Shown here piece by piece: positions 11,200 to 24,024 of a stretch of DNA of 64,000 bases. Positions within the stretch are counted from its first letter, which is position 1, and each line of letters opens with the position of its first letter. Source of the DNA: Polytrichum commune (Eukaryota > Streptophyta > Polytrichopsida > Polytrichales > Polytrichaceae). The notes under the pieces were generated by a model. That model ran no database searches. It had not been told where the DNA came from and saw only the letters and a program-made list of their open reading frames with translations. The stretch lies in NCBI GenBank assembly GCA_950295325.1, contig OX485805.1, positions 52,724,758 through 52,788,757 on the forward strand, written 5' to 3'. A program made the position numbers and the translations under genes.

Positions 11200-14100
11200 C
11201 TCGCAGGGCGCAGTGAGCAACTACAGCTGCTGCGCTTTCAGTGTTGGAGCCACCAGCAGCAGCAGCAGGGGCCGGTGCGCCTCCACGGGTGCGCAGTGAC
11301 TTCACGGCATGCCGGGTGGGCCACGTCACCTTGGGCGCGCGGGTTTAGGGTCCTCAGTGTGTGTGTCTCGCAACATGATATAGACCTCAAATCTCCCAAA
11401 ACACAATTGGAATGTTTACGTTGAAAAACGAAAAAAAATTATATTAAAAAGTAAAATCGGTCGTGAGTCATAACTTTTAAATGCACGAAGTAGTCCAAAG
11501 TTGTTGTTATTTGTATATTTATAGGATATATAGTCACATTTTATCCAAGTGATTTCTAAATTTGGGAACATTCTTATGATGGTGATCCCCACTTTGGGTA
11601 TAACAATGAAATGTATCGGTTGGGATAAGCTGCAAAGACAAATGGACGTGTAGGAACCATACAACCTCAAGAAGGGTGAGATTAACCCCTAAATGTCCAA
11701 GAAGTCAAAAAGTGGTTGCAAGAGTTTCTCAAAGATATATTTCTCAAGGCAACCTTTTTCCTTTTCTTGTTTTTTTTCCCCCCTTGCACCTTGACAAAAT
11801 AAAAGTTTTGTATTATCCAGAGCAAACCGATTGAAATTTTGCATTGATGACTCTAAGATATGGGCTTTGACATGGTTGGAACCCTTATTTTTCTCTTTGT
11901 TACATAATTAGCTATTTTGGGAGAGTAACAATGTCAGTGACATTGATATTTTTCTAAATTTTTCCATCAAATTATGTAACTCATATTTTTAGCCAAACAT
12001 ATCACAAATCAAGTGGTTTTGATACATCTTGTAATTTTTATTATTTTCCAAAGGAAAATGCTTGTAAAATGATTTGGTGGAGACTAAGGATAAAGCTCCA
12101 TATTTGAACCGCACAGATGTGATTTAAAATCAACTCTTAAAAACTTTCTCTTAGATGAAAACACGTAATAAAGGTTCTAATTCATGCTTTATAGAATATA
12201 TCATTGACTCAAGCTAAAACCCCAAGCTTTTAGGGGTTAAGCATGCTTGACTAAAGCCAACATTAGGTGCTTTAAAGTGCCAAGAAATTATCTTTGATAG
12301 ACTTGGAGGTTGTTACCCTCCAACGCCTTCCCCACATCATGTCAAATTTGTCAAGGATAGTGTTGTAGATAGAAGCCTTCTCCTCATCCTTTCAGGCTTC
12401 CTCCCACACAATTCCTAATACAATGAAGGAAACCATCTTAACAGTAAATCTGATATTTTTTAAGGCAATTTATTTTCCCTTTAATCCAATTGGATTGCAA
12501 AAAGTTTAATGATTGCATGCACATTGAATCGCCTATGTAAATCTCAAATACGTATGATGTATTGAAAGATCATATGTGTCATATGATTTTTATTTTTATT
12601 TTAAATATTCAGATTTAAAAAGAATGTAAGGTAGCTCGACCTAACAACAATAGTACTGAAGTCAAATCATATGAAAGGGGAATGTACATGTTCCAACTTT
12701 AATAGGTATGTACCTACGTGTTAGAAATCATAAGGCACTCACATGGAGCAAATTATGTGTACCATTTGAAACCATGGGACACTTACATTGAGAATATTAG
12801 GTGTACCAACCTTACACCCGGAGTAGCATCAAAGTAGCAGTTGCTTTGATAAAAATATAAAATTTACAATATTACAAACCAAAAAAAATCAATAGACATA
12901 ATGTAATAATAATGAACCCATCATATGATATTGTAGAAATGAGTACATTCTCTTCCCAGAAAGTTCACTTACAAACTTTTTATTATATGATGGTCAAACT
13001 TGCAAATCAATAGCCTTATCTACTAGCTAGTATCCTACATTAAAATGTACAATAAGCAAAATTTTGGCTTATAAATATTCCAAAATCCCAATCATGAATT
13101 ATGTTTATGGTTAGCATAGTACAGTGAGATAGTTGTTTCCATTGTCATAGTCTTGGTTCTTCTCCTCGTATGTAAATGAAATAATAAAATATTAAAAATT
13201 TGTAAAATTGCATAGATTAAATAAAATATATCATTTTTTACTTGTTTTGACCAATGACCATGTCAATTTCGATATGATAGGGAAATAGATACTTTAGTTT
13301 TTATTAAAAAAGAAAAGAAAAGATGAGTGTAAATAATTCAATGATAAAGATATCATTTGGACAACAAAAATTAGGCTTTGGCATCTTTTAGATTAAGAAA
13401 TGAAACAAGATATTTTGTAGAATATAATATTTATCTATTGAAATATATATATATATACACACACACATTATTCACTCTAGCTATCATGCCAATTTCACTA
13501 TGATCAAAACATTTATGATAATGAAACATGTGCAAAGAAAGATGTAGAAATAATTCATGATAAATAATTCATTTGGTTGAAAAAATTTGAGCATCGTTAG
13601 AATACATGTAGCATTAATACATGCTTCCTTATTGATAAAGATCATGGCTATATATGTTTTTAAAACCAATACTTATAACGTGGCAATTTGAGGGCATTTA
13701 AAATATAGCATGCCAACAAATGGGTAAAACAAATGCAGGTGTGAGGCATGCACAAGGTTATGAATATTGGTAGTAGTTGTTGTTGGTGGTCATTTGAAAA
13801 TCAGGCAAATCCTTAAACTATGACTCATTAGAAGAATTACATGGTTTGAGTTTATGATGTAAGTGTTGTGTCTCATATGACCTTGTTTGATTTGATCAAA
13901 TCACAGGTTGTAGTGTATATAAACATTAAGCAAGTATTGATGGCACTTTATATTGGAGTTGTCTCACCAAGTTTCAACCCCCTGCAATTTGTAATGCATC
14001 ACAATCAATAATGTATGTTGAAGTGGGCTCAAGAATGGTTGATTTGAGTGTTCATTCAAGTGGGGATATGGGGAGGGTTTCGATTATGACATGCTTACGG

Positions 14101-15700
14101 TGTGCATTGAAGTTTATGTGGCCTTAACTACTAGATTGCAGTGTATGTTCTCTATATTTTCATGTGTAGGGATACATAGAATGCAAATAAGTATATTATA
14201 ATGCAACCAACAATTTCCATCAAAATTTTATATATACATTTAATGTGCTATATATTTATGTCTCCTACATTGTTCAAGTAACGCCAGGACTCAAGGGGTC
14301 CACTATTCATTGGAATTCTAAATGACATGCGTGGGTGATTCTAATGATGTAAGACCCATTGTAGCTAGAAAAGTACAGATGAAAATAAATGCATATACAC
14401 TAAAATCTACTAGGTAACCTAGATAATAGACTCGAGTACTTTTGGTAAAACTCTCAATCCAATGTGACCCATGCCTCCACTACATACATAATGTGTAAGT
14501 CATGCAAAAAGGTCTTTATTATGTCACTAGAAGAAAACTTCACCAATACAACCATTTGTTGTGACTTCATCACTGTGACTCAGGGTGAAATAATGCATAA
14601 ATAAATCCTTTTGGTTGTTAGTAGAAAGTATTTGGTTGCGGTTTTTGAACAATTAGGAACCAATTCTCTATGGTTGACAACCAAAATGATTTATTCATGC
14701 CATTTATTGCAATGAATTGCAATGGCCAAGTTGCCGTGGACAGTTCTAATGGGCAAGTTTTCTTCTTGTGCGTATACACCCCACTTTCGCTTTCATGATT
14801 GAGACAATATATTCTTATTTTGTATGTTGAGAAAGTTAGTTATGATTTTCCATTCAACAAGATATAATTCATAATGATATGACAACCCTATAACACATGT
14901 CTATTCTAAACTTAAGGACCCCCTTTAGTACATCTACCTTCAACTTAAAATTTAGGGTGAATTTATATTTGTACCATGTTTGTACACACTAGTGGAAAAC
15001 AACACCTCCCCCTTATGTACACAATGCCTCAATTAAAGCCACTTCTTACACCCATGTTAGTTTGTATATGTGATAAAGAGTGGACCTCCGGGTGATGGGG
15101 TCAATGAAATTAACAAGATTTTTTTTATTTTTTTAAGAACAATATAGTGCATTTAAAACAAGGTCATGTACATAATACCACCCAAATAAAAAACCTTTTA
15201 ATGCATTTGTGTCCCACAAAATATACTAAGTGCATACCTTGAGGGTCATTTAGGGGTTAACAATTCTACACTATATAGTGTGCTTTATAAAGTCATGTTT
15301 CATGTTAATTAGAGTGGCATTCACAATTTGTCGTGTAGAAGGAATTGTTCTATGCCACCTTATTTGGTTAGCTACCCGATGATTGCAAAATCATTTGTGT
15401 GTGTGTTGATGACATTGAATATTGTGGATCACGCTAAATAAGATGTATACCTAGAGGACATGGGAGGACTCACTAGGTAGTATCAATGCATTGCTTGTGT
15501 AACATATGTGTAATTGTTTTGTATATTTATAGTTTCATTCATATTTGAATGAATTTGTAAATTTTCGTCAAACTATTAGACATTACATATGAGATCACAA
15601 AGCTCATTTGACTCTTGATAGGGGGTGCAAGGTAGAATGAAGTTTTGTAGTAGGGGTTTAGTAGTGGAATGAGCAAGGTTGTGGGGTGTGGTATTAGAAT
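11200..15700. other. intergenic, no gene seen
   Basis: AT-rich sequence with only short open frames and no recognisable protein, RNA gene or clear transposon ends. It includes a short TA/CA microsatellite near 13444-13466. Confidence 0.6.
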
Positions 15701-15704
15701 TACC

Positions 15705-16075
15705 CATAAAGTCTCTCAAAGAGGGGCGAAACCGTGGGTTTGATCCTTCTTTGAGAAAAAAAACTTTATATTATTAGCTCATCATGTATCATACTGTAAT
15801 TTGAAAGTTGAGTGATATTTTTGGGACCTCCTCGTTCCGCCTCTCAAGCTTTGAGAGAATTTTAGCATTTAAACTAGGTTATTATTGGTTACGTGCATGG
15901 GACATACTGCCCCTAAATTTAGAATCGACCTAACGAAAGTTGATCCATGACACACATCCTAGTAAAACAAACTAGGAAGCTGGTTTTAATAGCTCAACAC
16001 CAATATTTGGGTATGATAACTTTGAGCATTCAAAAAACTTGGAAAACATTGTGTTAATCCTCATAAACTCAATGA
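15705..16075 (+). repeat. dispersed repeat R1, copy 1
   Basis: About 370 bp shared with 57515-57890 (same strand) and 32863-33225 (opposite strand). Landmarks are CCATAAAGTCYCTCAAAGA, GGGACCTCCTC, CTCAAGCTTTGAGAGA, ATCCTAGTA and TCATAAACTCA. No coding capacity; class unknown. Confidence 0.7.
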
Positions 16076-16740
16076 TCGGGAGTAAACCCATCATTTCATC
16101 TCCTTTACTTAGACGGATAACACTCTTTTGGCCAACAAACTTTAGAAGTCGATTAATAAGAGGATCGTTTGTTTTTCCAATTCATTTCAAGGGGGGCACT
16201 TTTCCATCAGAGTCAACTAACCTCACTAAGTTGGTGGCCCGGCTTTGACATGGGATTTGAAAGGCTTTGGTGGGACCAAGAGCCCGGGTGGCTTTCCCCA
16301 TACATTCTTCACCTTTCCCTTGACTAGGGAACCGGATTCAAAGGCTTCGGTAAGATGAGGCGGCTCTAAAGCACATCTCGAGAGCTCGCAAGCCAAAACC
16401 TTCACTCCAACTTCACATCATCCAACCTTTCACACGGTATAAGATACTCACATCTATTCTCAACACTCTCCGGGAGTTGGGTTGGCACGTGAGTGCCGAT
16501 AATGATGTTGTTGGATTAGCTTTTCAAAATGGATATTAATTGCATTGCTCTTAAAACGTTTGAATCATGCCTCAAAATTTTAAGAATCTTGCAAAATATC
16601 TACATCATAGTGGTTTTCCACATATTATTCAAAAATTGGATGATCAATACAAGTATATGGATTTCAAGGATCGTGCTATAATCGTTGTTCCATAACCATC
16701 AAATGGTTGCCATTTTCATATATACATTTTGATAGATATA

Positions 16741-16853
16741 CTCCCTCCGTGCCAAAATGATTGTCCTACCTCCCGGAGTTTTATGTCCCAGACAAACATT
16801 TTGGAATAAAAAAAACTCTAGGGGTAAGGACAATCATTTTGGGATGGAGGGAG
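16741..16853 (+). mobile_element. Stowaway MITE (Tc1/mariner)
   Basis: A 113-bp element starting CTCCCTCCGTGCCAAAATGA and ending with its inverted repeat TCATTTTGGGATGGAGGGAG. It is flanked by the TA target duplication (16739-16740 and 16854-16855). The CTCCCTCCGT terminus is the hallmark of plant Stowaway elements. The long matching ends form a hairpin. Confidence 0.95.
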
Positions 16854-17510
16854 TAATGGTCAAGAACCATTTGTAATATTGCACAGTCCTTATAACATAA
16901 TCATAATTTGGTGCATGAGGTGACCTTCTAAGATTGGGGACAAGGATGGTGTCACAAGAACATAAGCTTTGTTGTCCTCCATCCTCAACCTAAGCCGTAG
17001 ATCTCCATGATCAGAGGGTCTACAACATATGACGCCCAATGGCTATGTCCAGACCCCGGCAATCCCCTTGGGCCTTGACGGTCACCTAGTCCTTAGTTAT
17101 AGTAGTCATTGAGCAAGAAAAAAATTTAAGAAAAAAAATAAAAATACATGGGGGATTTTTTCACCACCGTTGAGAAATTGTAGATTGCACCAACCGTTTC
17201 TTTTTGTGGTACAATCATACCATCTCCATTCCCGACTAAGAAGAGGGGGTTTTGATCCCATTTCAAGTCCAACCTAGTGGCAAAAGTGCATAAAAAGTGG
17301 CAAAAGATGGGCATTCTTGTTGACGCTTTTGTATTGTTGGCTTTGACGTTGGTCCTTTGGGAACCAAATGAGGAATTCGGAGGCTGATGTGGCAACTACC
17401 AAAAGGAGCGAAAGGGGTACCCGAGGTCACAAATATGGTGCTGCCGACCACAAATAAACAAAACGTAGTTGACTTACCTAGTCCTTCGACTTCTTGCATT
17501 ATGCTCAATA

Positions 17511-18336
17511 TGGTATGTGGGTGTTATATGGTTCATTGCTCATGTTCTCCAACTTCTACCGTCGTTTAGATCTACACGACATAACTCGTGTTGCATTAGC
17601 AAATCCATAATGAAACATTTGTAAAAAATGGATTGAAAATTAGACCTCCCATGATTTAGTTATGGTTATCGGAAGTGCATGTTTGTTGATTTCTTAACTG
17701 GATACGTAGGTCCTCCCGATTGTGTTCATTGTTGAGTATAGAGTAGTTAGAAATATTTGAGATGTAGTTTAATCTTTAAATTTAAACATGCGTCTTTATG
17801 TTGTTTTCTCTTTGATCCTCACTGATCCACATCCCAATCAAATCTAGGGATCCGATTAAGAAAACCGGCCACTTAAGACCCGTCCACCTTATATGGTGCA
17901 CGGGGAACACATAGACTCATTATTGAATTCCAACCACAGATTCCAACCATTATGTGATAATTTTAAGATCAAATTTGTATCCACATAAGGTGTTTGGGTG
18001 TAATCTGGTTTGTTATTCATGTTCTTCGACTTCTACAAGCTAGTTTTACATAATGAAACTTGTGTTGCCTTAGCAGATCTACGATGAAGGATCACCAAAC
18101 CGGACCTCCTTTGATTAGGTTCATGTTCTTGAAAGTGTGTATTGTTAATTTCTTCACTGAATATACAAATCCTCCCACTTGTGTTCATTAGTGAGTGTCG
18201 CGTAGTAGTAAATACAATTTGAAGACGTAGTCCAATCTTTTTTAAATATGTTTCATTATGGTATTTGTTAGTTGATCCTCATTAAACCGCACACCAATCC
18301 AATATAGGGAGCCCACTGCAAAAAGTAACCGAACGA
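17511..18336 (+). repeat. old tandem duplication, unit about 470 bp
   Basis: 17511-17868 and 17985-18336 share ordered blocks: TCATGTTCT.C.ACTTCTAC, CTTGTGTTGC.TTAGCA, GACCTCC, TGATTTCTT.ACT, AATCCTCCC, TGTGTTCATT and GTAGT.TAATCTTT. The two units are strongly diverged and non-coding. Confidence 0.7.
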
Positions 18337-18339
18337 CAC

Positions 18340-21240
18340 CTACATATCTTAAGCCTTAGTAAACATAACTTTATTATATTGTTGCAATTTGTATTTTTTT
18401 TTTGATAGGAAGATGATGTTTGAAATGTATTCTACAACAACTTGAGTAAATCAATGAGCTTAGGACTTGTGCCAATCATCCCACATACAAACTAACGTGA
18501 GTGTAGGAAGGGGTATATTTTGAGGAATTAGCGTGCATAGTATATATAAGGGAGAGGCATTGTTTTTCTTTAGTGTGGACATTTAAGAAGGCTATTAATA
18601 AATTTGAAGTGAAGTTAGATGTAAAGAAGCCCCCCCCCCCCAGGTTTAGAGGAAAAATCAGCATTACATGTGCTAGTTTCATCCAATTTACCTTGTTCAT
18701 CCAAATGACATGTGTTATAGGGTCAGAGTATTATGAACTATATCTTAAGGATGAGAAATTTGTTTCAATGACTTTCTCAGTGAAAAGTGAAAGTGGATTA
18801 TATATGTAATGAAGGCCCATTTATTTCATGATTTATATTTTTTTATATAGGGTAGGCATTTATCAGATTAAGATGAAAAGCTTAATATAAATACATGAGA
18901 CTATTTTCCAGCCTACTGTTAATATGTATACATTTTTTGTCTCTATAAATGTCTCGTATATAGGGGTTTTTAATTTCATACTCACGCACGCATGTCATTT
19001 AGGTTTTTAATGAAGAATCCACTTATGGGTACTTGGATTTTGATATTGTTTGATAGCTTTATGTTTGCTTCATCCCAACCTCATTAAAAATTTTATGATC
19101 TCTAATATGTGAATTAGGGTTTAATGCTATTAAAAGAACAATTGAACTTTACAATATTTCTAACAATTTTCACCTTCAATTTACATGGCTGTTACAAATC
19201 CTTTGCCAATTCAGTGCAGTAGTTGGCCTTTTTATATATGTAAACCCACCACGTTACATGTTTATGAATATAAGATGGCCTTTTAATGTGAAAGTTGAAA
19301 CTTATGTCTAGTTGATGTAACTTTGTGGAAAGATGTGTATATGGAGAGTTTCATGGTATGTATTGAGCTCCACTCCCATGACTTAACCCCCCAATACCCA
19401 AATCTTAAAAATAATCATACTTGGTGAGGTGGCAAAATGTGATGGCAAAGCAATGAAAAGAAATTGATCATGGAATGGTCGATGTGCCTAAATGGTCAAG
19501 AGTTCGGAGACGATCTCAATGACCCTAGAAAATCAAGAGAAGCTTCACTTACAAGATGTTGTGATTGATTCAAGAAAATGAGTAAGATGTGGAAGAGATA
19601 TCATCATTTGAGGAAGTTGGAGGCGTTTCTTGAAGACACCACCTTTATCAAACATGTGTTCACTTGGAGAAATAAAAAAACGGCAACGTCAAACACTTAG
19701 CGAGGTGTTGCTAGTTTAGATAAGTCCCCATTTCAATCTAAATACACAAGCCCTCATTTCTCTTCCCATTGACCATGAACTTTGTGTCAGCCAAGCTCCC
19801 TCCAAAAAACCCCCCAAACGAGCATAGTACCCTATTGGAATGGGAAAAGTTTGAGATTGTAGTGGATATTCTCAAAGAACACTAGTAAATTTAGTTACAT
19901 ACAACCAAGACTAGTGTCTAGGGAGAATTTTGGGCATAATCGGTCAAAGGCTACCTTAGTGGATGGAGTTTTGAATAAGATCTTGTGAGAATGTGCACAG
20001 AAAAAACAATCAAGTTTTCTTGATGTGTAGGCTTCTTTGGATAAAACCACAACATGTAGGAAAGCCATTGAAATTCTTAACCTTTTGAGGCTTGGAAACC
20101 GGTTCATCCAACCCATTGTGTGAACTCACATTGTGAATAGAGGGTTCATGGTTTTTTTCAAAGATGACAAGTTTTAGCTAGGGTCAAGTGGGGGGAGACC
20201 TTAAGTAAGGCACTCATTTTGTTATTCTATTCTACTCATTTTGTGTAGAGAGAACAGAGTGCACAAGCATGAGCATGCATATATAACCAAGTTTTTGGGG
20301 ACATGTCTAAACGTATTTTGGACTACTGCAAGGGGATCTTAAACCTTTGTAACCAAGTGTTAAATGTATTTGAAGGGTAGGTTCCACACACATTTTGGGC
20401 ACAACCATGACTAGACCATGACCATTTTCAGGATGCCCAAATCTATTTTGTGGTTGTCCATGCACATAGGGTTTGGAAAGAGTCAACAAGGCCTCCTCTA
20501 TATCCACATTTTCATAACATTTTAGTTTAGTGGAATCAACTAGCAAATCTAAGACATTATTAGATGCAAACTTCAAATTGGCATTTATTTCACACCATAT
20601 GTTGGATGACCTTGGGGCCAAAAAGAAACGTGCACCAACACAAATTGTTTCATGGATTGTTCTACCATGTAGTTGTGCAATACCAACTTTTTCCACACAC
20701 TCCAACCATTAGTCCCACCCCCTGAAACTTCATAACAAATGTATACCAACACCATTTTCCTAAAAAACATATGTTCTCAATATTGATAAAGTTTTCATTT
20801 CTACATTTTCATCATACATTTATGGCTTCCACAAGAGTTGGTACCACAAAATACATTTTCAAACTATTGCAAAGAAGTGCACTTTACTATAGGTAATACA
20901 ATAATGTGTAGTAAATGACATAATCATATATACATATTGACAATCTATAACAAGAACGGGTGGACACTGAAGCAAGCACCACTCTAAAGTTTTAAAACAG
21001 TCAATTATTGACAACAACATATTGATCGACTACTACTGAACATGGAGACGCACATAAATCATGGGTTTTTAGGCCATGTATTTACGCATGCAATGGGATG
21101 GGACGACATGGGTCTAAATTGATATACTTACATAGCCTAAAAACTCAGTGAATCCATATGCAAATAGTCAACCTGAATGATTAGTACTTTCCTCAAATCG
21201 GTACTAGAAGTGCAAAAATGTCCATGGATCATCACTCAAC
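18340..21240. other. intergenic, mostly featureless
   Basis: No gene recognised. A short stretch at about 19910-19950 (TAGTGTCTAGGGAGAATTTT, then GGGCATAATCGGTCAAA) matches the 5' end of the hAT-like family found in C4H copy 1, but no matching 3' end follows. The minus-strand frame at 20307-20705 has no recognised domain. Confidence 0.5.
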
Positions 21241-21254
21241 AAGCACTAAGCATC

Positions 21255-21500
21255 CAATGAAGAGGGGGAACCCACCAACCGCTACTTACAGATGAACCGG
21301 TCGAGTTTGAGAAATAACCGGTTCAAATTCAAGACTCCAGGAAAATCACCAATCCAGTTAGAGGAATTTACAGAAGATTCCTCAAATTAATAAAGAAAAA
21401 GCGAAGAAAAAAATGTGAACACGCAACCGGTTGGTCTTGCAAACACTAGTAAAGCATAGGATCTCGACCAATTTATGCCCAAAAAAATCCCCGGACACTG
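21255..21500 (-). mobile_element. hAT-like element, same family as the C4H intron
   Basis: Read on the minus strand it starts CAGTGTCCGGGGATTTTTTT and ends CCCTCTTCATTG. It shares GGTCRARATCCTA, AACCGGTTATTTCTCAAACT and GTAGCGGTTG with the element at 2400-2629. The 8-bp target duplication CTAAGCAT lies at 21246-21253 (one extra C before the element). On the right it is CTAAG at 21501-21505, continued by CAT only after the later insertion of the 21505-22360 element. Confidence 0.75.
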
Positions 21501-21504
21501 CTAA

Positions 21505-22360
21505 GAGCAAGCCCAGTCGTTCCTGGATCTGCATTTGCATCCGGGAATGAAAAGTGGCCTCCATCCAGAATGCAGATGCAGACCCATGCAAAACTGCCAC
21601 TCATTTTGCATTGCTTTCATCAGAATTTCTTCTAAAATGATTTGTAGTTTTCTGAAGTCATGAACTTCAACCGGTTAGTTCTCAAACTCATATGTGCTTC
21701 ATGCGTAACTAGTATTTTTTTCTTGGTTTACCCTAAACTATAACTGGTTATTTTTGAGCTCCTCCATGCTTCATGCGTAACTATAATTATTTCCTAGGTT
21801 ACCCTAAACCTCAACCGGTTATTTCTCAAGCTCATCCGTAATTTGCACATGAATATAATTATCTCCTGGTTTACCCTAAACCTCAACTGGTTCAACCGGT
21901 TATTTCTCAAGCTCATCTGTAATGTGCACGTGAATATAATTATTTCATGGTCTACCCTAAACCTCAACCGGTTATTTCTCAAACTCATCCGTAATTTGCA
22001 TGTAACTAGAATTATCTTCTGGTTTACCCTAAACCTCAACCGGTTATTTCTCAAACTCCTCCCTAATTTTGCGCGTAACTAGAATTATCTCATGGTTTAC
22101 CCTAAACCTCGTCATTCACTAGGACCCTATCATATTGAGTTGTCTTTAGTTAAAAGCCGCCATGAAGTTGTTTGTCCTTAGCTGATAGTAGGTTCCCTAC
22201 ATATCTCGACGAAATGCAGGGAGTTCTGCACTTCCTGTATTATTTTACATCCAATTTTAGCAAATAGCAGGGTGACTGGGCCAGTATCCTGCATCTTCAA
22301 CCGCATCGCGGATGAAAAAGCGCAAATGCAGATGCAGGTGCAGGGTCATTGGGCTTGCCC
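21505..22360 (+). mobile_element. PIF/Harbinger-like element, nested in the target duplication of the hAT-like element
   Basis: 856 bp with terminal inverted repeats GAGCAAGCCCAGT at the left and ATTGGGCTTGCCC at the right; similarity continues inward (GCATTTGC blocks). It is flanked by the TAA target duplication (21502-21504 and 22361-22363), as expected of PIF/Harbinger. There is no transposase; the inside is mostly a tandem array. Confidence 0.8.
21664..22110 (+). repeat. tandem array, about six units of about 72-78 bp
   Basis: Units contain AACCTCAACCGGTTATTTCT, then CAA.CTCATCCGTAATTTGC, AATTAT and TGGTTTACCCTAA. The array fills the Harbinger-like element. Its core AACCGGTTATTTCTCAA also occurs in the 3' part of the hAT-like family, so one element probably amplified a piece of the other. 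Confidence 0.85.
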
Positions 22361-22369
22361 TAAGCATGT

Positions 22370-23790
22370 TCCTTGCTTTATCAATAATGGCAGTTCAACT
22401 CCAATCCCATCTTTAACATGCAGCTCCATGTTTATTAATAAGTAGTAGTCGGCTGGTGCTTGGTAGCTTATACCAGAAAGCATGGAAGCATTTTTGTTTG
22501 TATTGGACGTGAGCCGTATGTAATTTATGTAAAGCTGCTCATGAGAAAGGCGGAACTGGAACCCCAGACGATCAATGCACAGACTGACAAAAGACACACA
22601 GCTCGATGGCTCACATCTGTTTGGGTGACATGTTTCCCTCTTCACCCCACAGCCTCCGAGTCTACCCATGTGGCAGCATAAGGAGGCCCTCGAAGGCCAT
22701 CATGGCTTTGTGGCTGACGCCTCGAAACTTGTTTGCTTACTTCAATCACACACGAGCTCCCTTTACATGCCAAGTTTTCGGGGAGAGATGGGATTGTTGC
22801 ATAAGGCGAGCGAGTCTTAAATGGTTACTATTTGCTGCTAGCCACTTGCATTCGGATTTGAAACTCGATCGCGATTAAGCTTAGGACGAGATGGGCAGTG
22901 CATCCAGAAGCAAGGCCGTAACTGCTTTCCTCATGATTTCGGGAGCTCATATGTGTTTCTTATGCATTCTCAAAGTGGTGATTCTTGTGTTCACTACATG
23001 ATCGCATCGCCCTTCTCCCCACAATGCAAGAATCATCGTTCGCATGTGTGCATCAAACACGAGAGGTCGAATAGAGACATTTTAGGTTGCATTCATACTC
23101 TGGCAATGTGTTTCTTTAGAGGCAACTATAGTAGTTTGACATGTGTAGTCTCAAGCTCCAACCCATTGCACATGTGGTCCTTCACCTTCCCAGAATGGTG
23201 GGGAGCGGTGGGGCAAGGGTCTTAATGTTCGTGCATGTCTTAATGAATCTAATATTAGATTCTTGAGGATACCATGCTTAGTTGACAAAGAGTCGTTTAC
23301 AATACAAAAGTGGTTGTTGATTGTGGTTGTGATTGACCGCCATAATCAACCGCAACTAATGTAACTCTTTTTCAATCACAATTGTCTTTGTGTGAATTCA
23401 TTGGGTTGTGGTGACCACTAATGGTGGGGCCGGGCTTTTAAATTGTAATCTATCATTGGTTTAGGTCTTGGGCTCAAAAGAAAGGTAATGCGATTATTGT
23501 CCTTGTTGGCTTTGGATTGTAGTGTCAAAGTGGTTGTCTCCTCAACTTTTTGCCCGGACCTTGGCCTTGAAGCTCTCTAGTGATGCCACAAGAACATGAG
23601 TGACCACCCTTGGTTAAATTTAGCCATACGGAGTAGGGGCATTGATGAGACAAGGGGTGGTTGTGGGGGTGATTAGCACGTGTTATACCTTTTCCATGGA
23701 AATAGAACCAAAGAAAGTAACTGACCATCACTACCACAAGGAGAACACCCTGTTATCATTTCTTCTGCTGAAGGTGAGGGCGCTGACTTG
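22370..23790. other. intergenic, no gene seen
   Basis: Only short overlapping frames on both strands, with no recognisable product and no clear repeat boundaries. Confidence 0.5.
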
Positions 23791-23797
23791 ACATACT

Positions 23798-24020
23798 GGG
23801 GTCACACCAAAAAGCCCAGCCAAAAAGCCCAGCCCTACGTATTCTCCGGAAATACAGGGCTGGGATTTTAGATGGCTGGAGCTACTAGTTGCAGGCTACC
23901 CGCCTGCTTCCAGCCACTCCAGTAGCTCCAGCCATCTGAAATCCCAGCCCAGTATTTCCGGAGAATACGTAGGGCTGGGCTTTTTGGTGACTGGAGCTGC
24001 TGAGTATTTCGGTGTGGCCC
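23798..24020 (+). mobile_element. foldback MITE with a near-perfect long hairpin
   Basis: Outer ends GGGTCACACC and GGTGTGGCCC are inverted repeats. Inside, 23821-23888 pairs with 23920-23987: the central 66 bases of the arms differ at only two positions, and the loop is about 30 bases. The left arm also carries a 14-bp duplication of the CAAAAAGCCCAGC type. There is no coding capacity. The low divergence of the arms suggests a young insertion. The superfamily is not clear from the flanks. Confidence 0.8.
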
Positions 24021-24024
24021 TGGT

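Noticed and set aside
20307-20705. 132-codon minus-strand frame
   Set aside because: No recognised motif and no exon partners; composition like the surrounding intergenic DNA.
21794-22054. Minus-strand frame with repeated RNNRLRFRV peptide
   Set aside because: It is only the translation of the 72-78-bp tandem array inside the Harbinger-like element; the unit length happens to keep frame.
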